Origin: Chitinophagaceae bacterium
Lineage (GTDB): Bacteria > Bacteroidota > Bacteroidia > Chitinophagales > Chitinophagaceae
DNA: 64,000 nt
NCBI GenBank assembly: GCA_947458275.1
Contig: CANGYR010000006.1
Coordinates: 62,001-126,000 of the forward strand
Reading direction: 5' to 3'
The translations under genes and the position numbers were made by a program. The notes under the pieces are model-generated. The model made no database searches. It saw only the letters and a list, made by a program, of their open reading frames with translations, and had not been told where the DNA came from. Positions 46,371 through 54,957 of the stretch are shown here, in pieces (position 1 is the first letter of the stretch; each line of letters starts with the position of its first letter).

Positions 46371-48929
46371 TTAATTGGCAAAAAGGAACATATAGAACAG
46401 TCCGGCTATGGCAAAAATCAGTGCAATAGTTGACTGAGTCTTATTGAATCCCGCCCTGTGTATCATGCTTGTGGTGATGCCCAGCGCCATGATTATCAGT
46501 CCCAGCCATACCAGGTTGATGTAGGGGAAAATGAAAGTTTTTACTGTCACAAAATCAATAAAGCTATCCGATTCTTTTATGCCAATTTTAACTTTTCTGT
46601 CATCATTCACTCCGGAGAATTTAACAAAAAGGTTTTGCGCATATACGGTATCGTCAACTTGTACAATGCCCAGTGAATCTACCTCAATGAGCGGTCTGGC
46701 GCGATAGCGCATGCTGTCTTTGCTATAAAAAGTAATATCGGCCATGAGAGCAAGATCATTCTGCCGGAATTGGTATTTTTCGTTGGATGGATTTTTTACC
46801 ACTTCATTCAGTATGAAATAACCATTGCTGTAAAATCCGGTATCACCTTCTTTCATCTCGGTAATTTTAAATGAGGCGGTATCCTCATTTTTTTCCTGAT
46901 TGATGGCATAGGTGATATAAGTAAATATATCCTTGGTCAGATATGATTTGGTATCCGGATTGCTGCTCATGTTGTTATCTTTCATGATGTACACATCCGG
47001 CTGTAATATGAAAGATTCAACGATTTTATTTTTGTCTTTTTCTTTTTTATCAAACTGTAGTAAAAAGAACTTTCGACCTTTTTCATTGCCGGCGGAATCT
47101 TTTAAATAAGATACTTTATAATCGCCCATGGTTGCGGGCACTTGCCTGATTAGCGTAAGATTTTCTTTAGGATTGTCCTGTTGTTTGGTCATAGGATCAA
47201 CGCCCATATTGAGATTAATACCGTTGGCACTGCTGTCGCTGATTACTTTTTTATTGCTGCTCGAAATAAGCATACCGGCAATCATTAAAGCAAATCCAAG
47301 ATGAGCAATAGATCCTCCTGCGAATTTCAGATTATTCTTTAGCACAGTTGAGATATACATTGCGTTTGCAACCAATGCATAAATGGATGCAAAAAAGGCA
47401 AGATAAATCGCTCCTAAAAATCCGGGACCATTTTTATTGTACTCAAATGGATAAACAATAGCTATTACAACCGTCAGTAAAACCGCGATAACAGTAGGGA
47501 CAATAATTTTTTTGAGTAAAAATTCACGCGGTGTTTTTTTGTATTTAAAATACTGCGCTATTGCAGTGAGGATACCAACAATGATAGCAACCATCACCAT
47601 TACTTTGTTGTAAAGGAACTCCGCGTTCTCAGGCATGGCTAACTGGCCGCCATTAATTTTGAGAATCAGATCTTTGAGAAAAGGTGTTTTGTTGTATACA
47701 GGTATGGAAGTAACGACGATGATGAAAATCGCAGAAAGAAAAAATACCAGCGAGCCGATAAACATCCAGAACTCTCTTGAATCGGTGGATTCTTCAGCAG
47801 CAATAGCAGGTATATTTTTGTAATTTCTGAAAAACAAAAAAAGAAGAGGGCCTGCAAAAGACAATACAAAAATGCCAATCATAATATTGATGGCTTTGCC
47901 GGCTTCTGTGAAGGAATGCACAGAAGTATCTCCCAAGATGCCCGTACGGGTGAGGAAGGTGGAGTAGAGTACAAATACAAAAGAAAGAATGACAAATAAA
48001 TAACTTGCTCTTAATGCGTTTTGTGTAGAACGGTAAATCAGCATCGTATGTATCCCCGCGATTAAAATCAGCCATGGTACCAGAGAAGCGTTTTCCACAG
48101 GATCCCAGGCCCAGTAACCACCGAAACTTAAAGATTCATATGCCCATTTTCCGCCCATCATAATACCCACCCCTAAAACAGCAACGCAGAACAGCGCCCA
48201 GGGTAAGGCAGGGGAGATCCATTCTCCAAATTTTTTTGTTTGCAATCCGGCATAGGCAAAAGCAAAAGGAATGATGGTAGAGGCAAAACCCAGAAACAAT
48301 ACAGGAGGATGGATGACCATCCAGTAGTTTCTCAACAATACGTTTAGTCCCATACCGTCCTTAATGAAAGAAAGGTAGTTGGGCTGACTGAAAATTGGTG
48401 CCGCAATTTCGTTGCGCGTAAGACTAAATAAGCTGTTCCCGATTTTGACATCAAAAACATACACACCCAAAATCATCAGAGTCAGAAAAAACTGAGCCAT
48501 GCTGATGATGGTCATTACCGGAGCCTGCCAGTTGTTTTTGCGATCTTGATTCTTGTTTAAAATGAAAATCAATCCGAGAGCACCATGCCATATTGACCAA
48601 AGTAAAAAACTTCCTTCTTGGCCTTCCCAGATGCAGGCCAGCAGATACTTGCTTTCCAGCTCTTTGGATGCATGCTTGTAAGCATACATGTATTCATAGT
48701 AGTGATTCTTGCAGATAAAAAAAACAATCCCAAAAATGACTGCAAGACTCGCGGCCTGAATCATAAAACTATATCCGGCAAATTTCAGCCAGTTGTTTTT
48801 TTTGATCGTATCAACCTGACGGGAGGCGCTGAAATATGAAATCATTGAAATCAGAGAAGACACAAAAGCGAGTATCACAAAAAAATGTCCTAACTGTCCA
48901 ATCAGCAGATGTTCTCCTTCAAAATTCAT
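46371..48929 (-). CDS. ccmF: Cytochrome c assembly protein CcmF
   Basis: Heme lyase-type membrane protein for cytochrome c biogenesis (System I). 852 residues with many membrane segments. The WWD-domain signature WAWDPVENASLVPWL is near residue 268, and a large periplasmic insert lies in the C-terminal half (about 560-800). It is the longer CcmF form. It follows ccmE on the same strand with an 11-bp gap, an obvious operon, whereas ccmH/G and ccmABC are not here. It uses CcmE as heme donor. Confidence 0.9.
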   Translation of the reverse strand: MNFEGEHLLIGQLGHFFVILAFVSSLISMISYFSASRQVDTIKKNNWLKFAGYSFMIQAASLAVIFGIVFFICKNHYYEYMYAYKHASKELESKYLLACIWEGQEGSFLLWSIWHGALGLIFILNKNQDRKNNWQAPVMTIISMAQFFLTLMILGVYVFDVKIGNSLFSLTRNEIAAPIFSQPNYLSFIKDGMGLNVLLRNYWMVIHPPVLFLGFASTIIPFAFAYAGLQTKKFGEWISPALPWALFCVAVLGVGIMMGGKWAYESLSFGGYWAWDPVENASLVPWLILIAGIHTMLIYRSTQNALRASYLFVILSFVFVLYSTFLTRTGILGDTSVHSFTEAGKAINIMIGIFVLSFAGPLLFLFFRNYKNIPAIAAEESTDSREFWMFIGSLVFFLSAIFIIVVTSIPVYNKTPFLKDLILKINGGQLAMPENAEFLYNKVMVMVAIIVGILTAIAQYFKYKKTPREFLLKKIIVPTVIAVLLTVVIAIVYPFEYNKNGPGFLGAIYLAFFASIYALVANAMYISTVLKNNLKFAGGSIAHLGFALMIAGMLISSSNKKVISDSSANGINLNMGVDPMTKQQDNPKENLTLIRQVPATMGDYKVSYLKDSAGNEKGRKFFLLQFDKKEKDKNKIVESFILQPDVYIMKDNNMSSNPDTKSYLTKDIFTYITYAINQEKNEDTASFKITEMKEGDTGFYSNGYFILNEVVKNPSNEKYQFRQNDLALMADITFYSKDSMRYRARPLIEVDSLGIVQVDDTVYAQNLFVKFSGVNDDRKVKIGIKESDSFIDFVTVKTFIFPYINLVWLGLIIMALGITTSMIHRAGFNKTQSTIALIFAIAGLFYMFLFAN

Positions 48930-48940
48930 ACAATTTATTT

Positions 48941-49372
48941 TTACGGGCGATTCAATGAATTACTTTCGGTTTGCTCATTCACATTCTTTTCCAGTGTGCT
49001 TTTTTCGTCTTTGTATTTACTGGGGCATTTCAATAAAATATCCTTGCACTCAAAATAATCTTGATGCATTTTCCCTTTCAACACCAGTCGTTCACTTTTT
49101 TCCAGATCCGTGGGCTTGCTGTTATGGTAGATGACTTTTGTCTTACCACCCAGACTATCTACAGCATGAAAAATAAGATAGTTCGGATTTTTTATCGGGT
49201 CGTATTCTACAGGTTGTGATTTATCAAGTTTGGCAATGATATGAACAAATTTTTCCTGTTTTTTTTGCGCAGAGGCAATGGAGTCATAAGTAGAAAAGTC
49301 AGCAGAGAAACTGATGAGGCCGGCTATCAGTCCGGCAATTCCGATGAGTATGATGATGTGGGTCTTTTTCAT
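48941..49372 (-). CDS. ccmE: Cytochrome c maturation heme chaperone CcmE, CxxxY type
   Basis: Periplasmic membrane-anchored heme carrier for CcmF. 143 residues with one N-terminal membrane helix (IIILIGIAGLIAGLISF) and a beta-barrel OB fold. Classic CcmE attaches heme through a His in HDEnY; here the site is LLKCPSKY, with Cys116 and Tyr120 (CxxxY). The same substitution is known in some anaerobes and archaea, so it is likely a real alternative heme attachment. It is just upstream of ccmF. Confidence in the family is good, less in the mechanism. Confidence 0.85.
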   Translation of the reverse strand: MKKTHIIILIGIAGLIAGLISFSADFSTYDSIASAQKKQEKFVHIIAKLDKSQPVEYDPIKNPNYLIFHAVDSLGGKTKVIYHNSKPTDLEKSERLVLKGKMHQDYFECKDILLKCPSKYKDEKSTLEKNVNEQTESNSLNRP

Positions 49373-49486
49373 ATGTATCCAATTTAATTTAGGACAGGGA
49401 ATAAGGTGTTAAAAAATCTTCGCAAAGGTAATTCAAATACGTGCAATGTCATTATTGATTTTTTAGTACAAATTGTATTCTTCAGT

Positions 49487-49494
49487 TATCTTTG
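49487..49494 (+). promoter_or_regulatory. -7 box (TATCTTTG) for the arginase-family gene
   Basis: Perfect TAnnTTTG 21 bp before the ATG at 49516, in the 143-bp region divergent from ccmE. Confidence 0.5.
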
Positions 49495-49515
49495 TTCTCT
49501 ATATAAAATTCAACA

Positions 49516-50559
49516 ATGGCTGATTTGTCCACCTTTGACCCCAATTCTGTCGGAAATCCTAATAACAATATTTTCGGACTTCCGTTCACTGAAGAAGATG
49601 CGAAACTTGTTATCCTTCCTATTCCCTGGGAAGTTACGGTGAGTTACAATGGCGGTACATCAAGGGCGCCTGACCATATTTTTAAAGCGAGTTTACAGGT
49701 TGATTTATTTGATCCGGATTATAAAGATGTATGGAAACATGGTTTTTACATGCGTACGCCCGATAAGAAGATACTCATGAAAAGTGATTATCTCCGTAAA
49801 GAAGCTGAGCTCTATATTAATTATATTTCACTGGGTGAAGCATTGTCTAAAAATAAATTCATGACCAAAACCCTGAAGGAAATCAATCAGGGCAGTATTT
49901 TTCTTAATGACTGGGTATATGAACAAACTACAGAATTGCTTAAGAAAGACAAACTCGTCGGGTTGCTCGGTGGCGATCACAGCACACCTTTAGGTTATTT
50001 CAGGGCCATTGCAGATAAATATCCCGAATTTGGAATTTTGCAGATAGATGCGCATTGCGATCTAAGGAATGCCTATGAGGGGTTCAACTATTCTCATGCC
50101 TCCATCATGTATAATGCGCTGCAAGAGATTCCTGCTTTGAGTCGTTTGGTGCAGGTAGGCATTAGAGATTATTGTGAGGAGGAGATGGATTATATCAGCA
50201 ATAGTAATTTCAGAGTGGTTACCTATTTTGATAAAGAAATCAAAACAAGATTGTACGAAGGTCAGACCTGGATGCATATTGCAGATGAGATTGTATCAAA
50301 ATTACCACAGCATGTTTTTATAAGTTTTGATATAGATGGGCTGGATCCAAAACTTTGTCCACAAACCGGTACGCCCGTCCCGGGAGGGTTTGAAATGGAG
50401 CAGGTTTTTTATCTGCTTAAGAAACTGCAGGAGTCGGGCAGGAAAATTGTTGGATTCGACCTGAATGAAGTAGGAGTGAGCAACAATGAATGGGATGAAA
50501 ATGTGGGTGCTCGTGTGTTGTATAAATTGTGCAATCTCTTAACCGCTTCCCATATATAA
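49516..50559 (+). CDS. Arginase-family ureohydrolase
   Basis: Binuclear manganese hydrolase of 347 residues. Metal ligands are GLLGGDHSTPLGY (His), QIDAHCDLRNAYEG (Asp-His-Asp) and VFISFDIDGLDPK (two Asp). The family covers arginase, agmatinase and formimidoylglutamase. The N-terminal segment (WEVTVSYNGGTSRAPDHIFKASLQVDLFDPDY) is agmatinase/formimidoylglutamase-like. The substrate is not settled, and no arg, spe or hut gene is adjacent. The following membrane protein overlaps it by 1 bp (TAATG), so the pair is coupled. Confidence 0.86.
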   Translation: MADLSTFDPNSVGNPNNNIFGLPFTEEDAKLVILPIPWEVTVSYNGGTSRAPDHIFKASLQVDLFDPDYKDVWKHGFYMRTPDKKILMKSDYLRKEAELYINYISLGEALSKNKFMTKTLKEINQGSIFLNDWVYEQTTELLKKDKLVGLLGGDHSTPLGYFRAIADKYPEFGILQIDAHCDLRNAYEGFNYSHASIMYNALQEIPALSRLVQVGIRDYCEEEMDYISNSNFRVVTYFDKEIKTRLYEGQTWMHIADEIVSKLPQHVFISFDIDGLDPKLCPQTGTPVPGGFEMEQVFYLLKKLQESGRKIVGFDLNEVGVSNNEWDENVGARVLYKLCNLLTASHI

Positions 50560-51110
50560 TGAACAGTTATTCTATTGTTGTTCCCAACAAAAAAGCAGGC
50601 AGCTACCGGCTGATTTCTCTGATTATTGCTTTCATGAATATCGGCATGTTTTTATTTGCATTATTGGGTAATCCAACATCTCTGGTAAAATGGGTAATAA
50701 TCACAGGGATAGTTGTTGTGGCGTCTGTACTCGCACATTATTTTTTTATTCAAAAAAATAGCAGCACCACAGTTTATATAAATTTCTCTTTTATTTTTTG
50801 CGGATTTATCTGGTTTATGCTGGGACTTTATTTTTCCGGAGCCGGCATGATACTTTTTGGCGTTTTCGGTATTTATGCCAATAAACCATTGAGATTGGTT
50901 TTTAAAGAAGACGGAATCTGGTATCCATCCTTTCCTGCTAAAATTATTCCCTGGGAAAATATTGAACAAGTGATGCTGAAGGACAATGTTCTTACCATTG
51001 ATTTGATAAATAATAACCTGTTGCAGTTTTCCGTAACGAATAACGAAACGCTTCCTCCGGAGAAGGAGTTTAATGAGTTTTGTAGGAGGTATGGAGGCTT
51101 AAAGGTTTAA
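50559..51110 (+). CDS. Membrane protein with PH-like C-terminal domain
   Basis: About 183 residues from MNSYSIVV; the ORF track extends upstream into the previous gene, but the ATG at 50559 overlapping its stop (TAATG) is the likely start. Four membrane segments occupy residues 20-110. The C-terminus (LRLVFKEDGIWYPSFPAK, VMLKDNVLTIDLINN) resembles the PH-like domain of small bacterial membrane proteins. The function is unknown. The last codons and the TAA stop lie inside the first unit of the downstream repeat array. Confidence 0.6.
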   Translation: MNSYSIVVPNKKAGSYRLISLIIAFMNIGMFLFALLGNPTSLVKWVIITGIVVVASVLAHYFFIQKNSSTTVYINFSFIFCGFIWFMLGLYFSGAGMILFGVFGIYANKPLRLVFKEDGIWYPSFPAKIIPWENIEQVMLKDNVLTIDLINNNLLQFSVTNNETLPPEKEFNEFCRRYGGLKV

Positions 51111-51330
51111 ACCGCCTTCGGCTGGTTTAATGGTTTAAGTCGCTTCGCTGGTTTCACCCTTGTTGGTGTTATCACCAACAAGCATTGGAGAATACATATT
51201 TTTGCTGTTGGTGATAACACCAACAGCGGGGTAAGACCCCAAACCCCAAACTCCAAACAATAAACACTGCCGAAGGCAGTCACATTTCCAAATTGCCACA
51301 TTGGAATGCATTTCCTAATTTTGTGTACTA
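51103..51330. repeat. Repeat island with hairpin pair, upstream of radical SAM gene
   Basis: No gene is found in this 220-bp gap. From the stop codon it holds GGTTTAAN units: 51103-51110, 51124-51131, 51132-51139 and 51150-51157 (GGTTTCAC). They are split by a GCC-TTC-GGC hairpin and by TCGCTTCGCT. Then come hairpin copy 1 (TGTTGGTGTTATCACCAACA, 51161-51180), copy 2 in inverted form (51206-51225), a GGGG-TAAGA-CCCC stem and a CCCCAAA array (minus-sense GTTTGGG). An ACTGCC-GAA-GGCAGT hairpin (51266-51280) ends the island. The downstream gene promoter is at its right edge. Confidence 0.75.
51292..51323 (+). promoter_or_regulatory. Promoter for the radical SAM gene, leaderless
   Basis: ATTG at 51292-51295, 20-bp spacer, TAATTTTG at 51316-51323. 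The ATG is at 51331, only 7 bp past the box, so transcription should begin at the start codon. Confidence 0.6.
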
Positions 51331-52644
51331 ATGCAACCACTCACACAATCTCCTTATTTGCTGTATTCTGACGGCAGCGGCAATATTTACGAAGACACTA
51401 CGCTCTATGTAACCGGCAGAAGCGGATGGGATGCATATCCAATTCCCGTAGAGGAATGGATTGATTTGCCCGATGGCGGTCAGTTGTATGAGTTGCCGGG
51501 AAGAAGAGGTATTGGGATAGATGTTGAAACCGGAGAGATGCGGTTGTGTGAGAAAGGATGGGCCGTAGCGGCTTTTATTCCTCCTGCTCATACCGGTTTG
51601 TATATGGCAGCATACGAGACCTTGCCTGATGCACCCACCTTGCCGTTGTTTTGTTATACTGCCGCAGGCTGGCTTGATGACAAGTTATATGTCCCTGCTG
51701 TAAGAATTGAAAAAGATATTCGCCAGGAAGCAAGTGGCTATGATGATGATAAGATTGAATCAGGATACAATCATTTATTAAAGGCATATCCGCAAAACAG
51801 ATTGGTGAAGCATTTGATGGATAATTGTTGCATGAGTTATACATGTCCTGCTGCAAGAAACCTTGCACTGGGAAGATGGGAATGTCCCGTGCCTGTATCA
51901 CCTGCCTGCAATGCCAACTGTATAGGATGTATTTCTTTTCAGCCGGAAGAGGAAACGATATTCAGTACGCAGGACAGACTAACTTTTAAGCCTAACCCGG
52001 AAGAGATAGTTGAGTTTACTGTTCCACATTTGCAGACAGCGCCTTTTCCCATCATCAGTTATGGCCAGGGTTGTGAAGGAGAGCCACTGCTTATGTGGGA
52101 AACCATAAAAGATTCAATCATCGAAATACGAAAGCATACGGATAAAGGAAGTATCAATATTAATACCAACGGTAGCAAGCCGGATGCAGTGAAAGCATTA
52201 TGTGAAGCAGGATTGAATAGCATACGTGTCAGCACTAACTCCGCCCGGAAAGATATTTATACTGCTTATTATAAGCCCAATAATTATTCGTTTGAAGACA
52301 TCGTAGAAAGTTTAAGAGTCGCCCGCAGTTATGGCGCCTGGACCAGCATCAATTATTTTGTATTTCCAGGAATGACTGATAGCGTAGATGAATACGAGGC
52401 ATTGCGTAAACTAATCATTGATACAGATTTGTGTATGATTCAATGGCGCAATTTTAATATAGACCCGGACTGGTATCTTGAAAAAATTAACGTTAATGAT
52501 ACCGGTGAATGCATGGGAGTGAAGCAAATGATAGAACTCATCCGCGAAGAATTTCCCAATTTGAAATTCGGCTATTTTAATCCTTCTATGGAGAGAATAA
52601 AGGGGGATTATGAGAAAGACTTTCCCAATAGTTTAGTAGTTTAG
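51331..52644 (+). CDS. Radical SAM protein with an extra cysteine cluster
   Basis: 437 residues. The radical SAM motif C193-x3-C197-x2-C200 (ACNANCIGC) holds the catalytic [4Fe-4S] cluster; GQGCEGEPLL and SININTNGSKPD follow. Just ahead are four more cysteines (C166, C167, C172, C185), which could bind a second cluster as in SPASM-like or auxiliary-cluster enzymes, though in the opposite order. The N-terminal 160 residues are unlike other radical SAM families I know. The reaction is unassigned; no precursor peptide is adjacent. The stop codon TAG sits inside a GTTTAG repeat unit. Confidence 0.8.
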   Translation: MQPLTQSPYLLYSDGSGNIYEDTTLYVTGRSGWDAYPIPVEEWIDLPDGGQLYELPGRRGIGIDVETGEMRLCEKGWAVAAFIPPAHTGLYMAAYETLPDAPTLPLFCYTAAGWLDDKLYVPAVRIEKDIRQEASGYDDDKIESGYNHLLKAYPQNRLVKHLMDNCCMSYTCPAARNLALGRWECPVPVSPACNANCIGCISFQPEEETIFSTQDRLTFKPNPEEIVEFTVPHLQTAPFPIISYGQGCEGEPLLMWETIKDSIIEIRKHTDKGSININTNGSKPDAVKALCEAGLNSIRVSTNSARKDIYTAYYKPNNYSFEDIVESLRVARSYGAWTSINYFVFPGMTDSVDEYEALRKLIIDTDLCMIQWRNFNIDPDWYLEKINVNDTGECMGVKQMIELIREEFPNLKFGYFNPSMERIKGDYEKDFPNSLVV

Positions 52645-52723
52645 ATGCCTGACGGCAAGTTTAGAAGTTTAGGAAATCCCAACCACAAACCCCAAACGCG
52701 CGAAGCGCATCCAAACCCCAAAC
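52631..52723. repeat. Opposing arrays GTTTAGNN(+) and GTTTGGGG(-)
   Basis: Plus strand: GTTTAGTA, GTTTAGAT (contains the TAG stop of the radical SAM gene), a GCC-TGAC-GGC hairpin, then GTTTAGAA and GTTTAGGA (52659-52674). Minus strand, starting right after the S9 peptidase stop: GTTTGGGG (52716-52723), TTTGGAT, the GCGC-TTC-GCGC hairpin (52698-52708), then another GTTTGGGG and TTTGTGG. This is an intergenic stretch of about 80 bp with no ORF. Confidence 0.75.
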
Positions 52724-54640
52724 TTACTTCATTGTGTCACTCAACCATTTAAAAAACTCCTTCTGCCATATCTGTGCATTTTGCACACCCAGTACCCAAT
52801 GGTTTTCTTCGGGGAAATAGATGAATTTGCTTTTAATGCCCCTAAGCTGTGCGGCCTGAAATGCCTGTTGTCCCTGTTCAATGGGCACTCTGTAATCTTT
52901 GCCTCCCTGGTAAATGAGGATGGGGGTATTCCATTTGTCAACAAGTTCAATTGGATTGAATTGGCTGTATGCTTTTTGTGCATCGGTATTGTTTTTGTCC
53001 CAATAGCTGCCGCCGATATCCCAGTTGGTAAACCAAAGCTCTTCTGTTGTGCCATACATGCTTCTCAAATCATAGACGCCGTTATGGGCGATGAATGTTT
53101 TGAAACGATTGTTGTGAATGCCTGCAAGGTAGAAGGCTGAGTATCCGCCAAAACTGGCACCAACGCATCCAATTCTTTTAGTGTCAACATATTTTTCTTT
53201 GCTGATATCATCAACGGCACTCAGATAGTCTTGCATAACCTGACCTCCCCAGTCTTTACTGATTTGCTCGTTCCATTGCGTACCATGTCCGGGCATGCCT
53301 CTTCTGTTGGGACAAATGACGATATATCCGTTGGCGGCCATTAGCTGGAAATTCCAGCGAAATGAATAGTATTGTGTGAGCGCAGACTGAGGTCCTCCCT
53401 GACAATAAAGAAGGGTAGGGTATTTTTTAGTAGAGTCAAAATCCGGAGGATAAATCACCCAGACAAGCATCTCTTTGTTATCTGTTGTTTTAATAAATCT
53501 TCTTTCAGTTCTACTGATTTTTATTTTCGAATAGACATCATCGTTAGTATGCGTCAGTTGCTTCATATTACCGCCGGATAAATCAACTGTATAAAGTTCA
53601 GCTGCATGATTCATATCTGTTCTGCTGACCACAAGTATATTGCCCGATTGTCCAACAATACCGTTTATGTCAAAATCTCCTTTGGTAATTTGTCGGATTA
53701 CAATTGCTTTTTTGGTAAGTCCTGGGTAATTCACTTCGAAGAGTTGTTCGGTGCCGTTCACAGGTGCATAAAAGAAGATTTTTGTTCCGTCATCACTCCA
53801 TTTATATCCCATTACATGAATATCGTCTCTATTGGCAGTGAGGTTGATTGTATTGACTCCATTGTATACTTTCAAATCTTGCTTATCTGCTTCGTAACCA
53901 TCTCTCTTCATGCTCAGCCAGGCCAACTCATTTTTTTGATTGTACGATGGGTTGATATCGTATCCCGTGTTACCTGCGGTGAGATTGATTGTTTTTCTTG
54001 AAGCAACATCATAAGCATACAGGTCGGTATTGGTGCTGGTAGCATAAGCTGTTCCGTATTTTTTTTTGGCAACGTATACAACGGTCTTTCCATCTGCACT
54101 CCAGGTGTAATCTTCTGCTCCGCCAAAGGGCTTTGTAGGACAATCATACGGCTCGCCGGCCATTAGATCAATCTTGTTTTGTGGATTTGATTGCTCGGTA
54201 ATGAATATATGGTCATAGCTTCCGTCTTCCCATGTGTCCCAATGACGGTAGTTGAGTTGGTCGTAGATATACACGTTAGATTTATCCAGTGAGGGATAAA
54301 AATCTTTACCACTGTTATTTTTAATCTTTACAGACTCGTCACTAAGTATGAATTTGCCATCGGGGGAAATGTATTTATTGACAAGCAGACTATCCGTATT
54401 CTTGATTGAAATACTTTTTCCATCTTTCAGGGAAATTGAATAGTATTGAGCTTTTGAGGTATTAGCAGCTACATCGGGAGTCGATACTTTGTAGACTACA
54501 TAATTTTTATCCGAAGATATTCCGATACCGCTTACTCTGCCAAGCTGCCATAACAGTTCGGGTGTCATTACGTTTTGGGCATGTGTGAGATGGTTGACAA
54601 TCAGAATTAATAAAAGGAGTAGGTATGTTTTTTTTATCAT
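52724..54640 (-). CDS. S9-family prolyl-oligopeptidase-like peptidase
   Basis: About 638 residues from MIKKTYLLLLLILIVNHLTHAQ (signal peptide, so periplasmic or exported). The N-terminal beta-propeller is visible as repeated DxxS/W segments (GGAEDYTWSADGKTVVYVAKK, MGYKWSDDGTKIFFYAP). The C-terminal alpha/beta-hydrolase domain has the nucleophile in GCVGASFGGYSAFYLAG, an Asp in YQGGKDYRVP and His in PEENHWVLG. It is dipeptidyl-peptidase IV or acylaminoacyl-peptidase-like. Likely role: extracellular peptide digestion. The TTG at 54658 in the ORF track is not a good start. Confidence 0.9.
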   Translation of the reverse strand: MIKKTYLLLLLILIVNHLTHAQNVMTPELLWQLGRVSGIGISSDKNYVVYKVSTPDVAANTSKAQYYSISLKDGKSISIKNTDSLLVNKYISPDGKFILSDESVKIKNNSGKDFYPSLDKSNVYIYDQLNYRHWDTWEDGSYDHIFITEQSNPQNKIDLMAGEPYDCPTKPFGGAEDYTWSADGKTVVYVAKKKYGTAYATSTNTDLYAYDVASRKTINLTAGNTGYDINPSYNQKNELAWLSMKRDGYEADKQDLKVYNGVNTINLTANRDDIHVMGYKWSDDGTKIFFYAPVNGTEQLFEVNYPGLTKKAIVIRQITKGDFDINGIVGQSGNILVVSRTDMNHAAELYTVDLSGGNMKQLTHTNDDVYSKIKISRTERRFIKTTDNKEMLVWVIYPPDFDSTKKYPTLLYCQGGPQSALTQYYSFRWNFQLMAANGYIVICPNRRGMPGHGTQWNEQISKDWGGQVMQDYLSAVDDISKEKYVDTKRIGCVGASFGGYSAFYLAGIHNNRFKTFIAHNGVYDLRSMYGTTEELWFTNWDIGGSYWDKNNTDAQKAYSQFNPIELVDKWNTPILIYQGGKDYRVPIEQGQQAFQAAQLRGIKSKFIYFPEENHWVLGVQNAQIWQKEFFKWLSDTMK

Positions 54641-54658
54641 AAAATGTAGAATAATCAA

Positions 54659-54957
54659 TGTAAAATATTACTCCGCTGTTGGTGTTATCACCAACAGCTT
54701 TTGTCATTATCTGTTGGATAAAACCATTTTTTATTCATTACCTCCCCAACCCCTCCAAAGGAGGGGCCGAATAATTCTCCCCTCTCCATTTGGAGAGGGG
54801 TTAGGGGGTGAGGTCTTCAACAACTTCTAATCATATCAGCTTAATCTGCTGGATAATTGTTGGTGATAACACCAACAAGGGTAAAATTTCACCGCTGAGA
54901 AAAGAGAACGCTGAGTTTACGCAGAGGCACCAACCCCAAACCCCAAACCCCAAACGT
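54659..54957. repeat. Composite repeat island between S9 peptidase and mutase genes
   Basis: No gene in 299 bp (54641 onwards). Order: hairpin copy 54677-54696; a nested CCCCTCC...GGAGGGG and CCCCTCTCC...GGAGAGGGG palindrome (54741-54813); the inverted hairpin copy 54858-54877; a CGCAGAG module (54891-54928); and three 7-bp units of minus-sense GTTTGGG (54932-54955) ending against the mutase stop. Everything is built from dispersed repeats seen elsewhere in the window. Confidence 0.8.

Noticed and set aside
51107-51340. ORF 51107..51340 (77 aa) inside the repeat island
   Set aside because: Its peptide is translation of repeats and hairpins (LLVLSPTAKI..., LLVITPTRV); no start context and low complexity.
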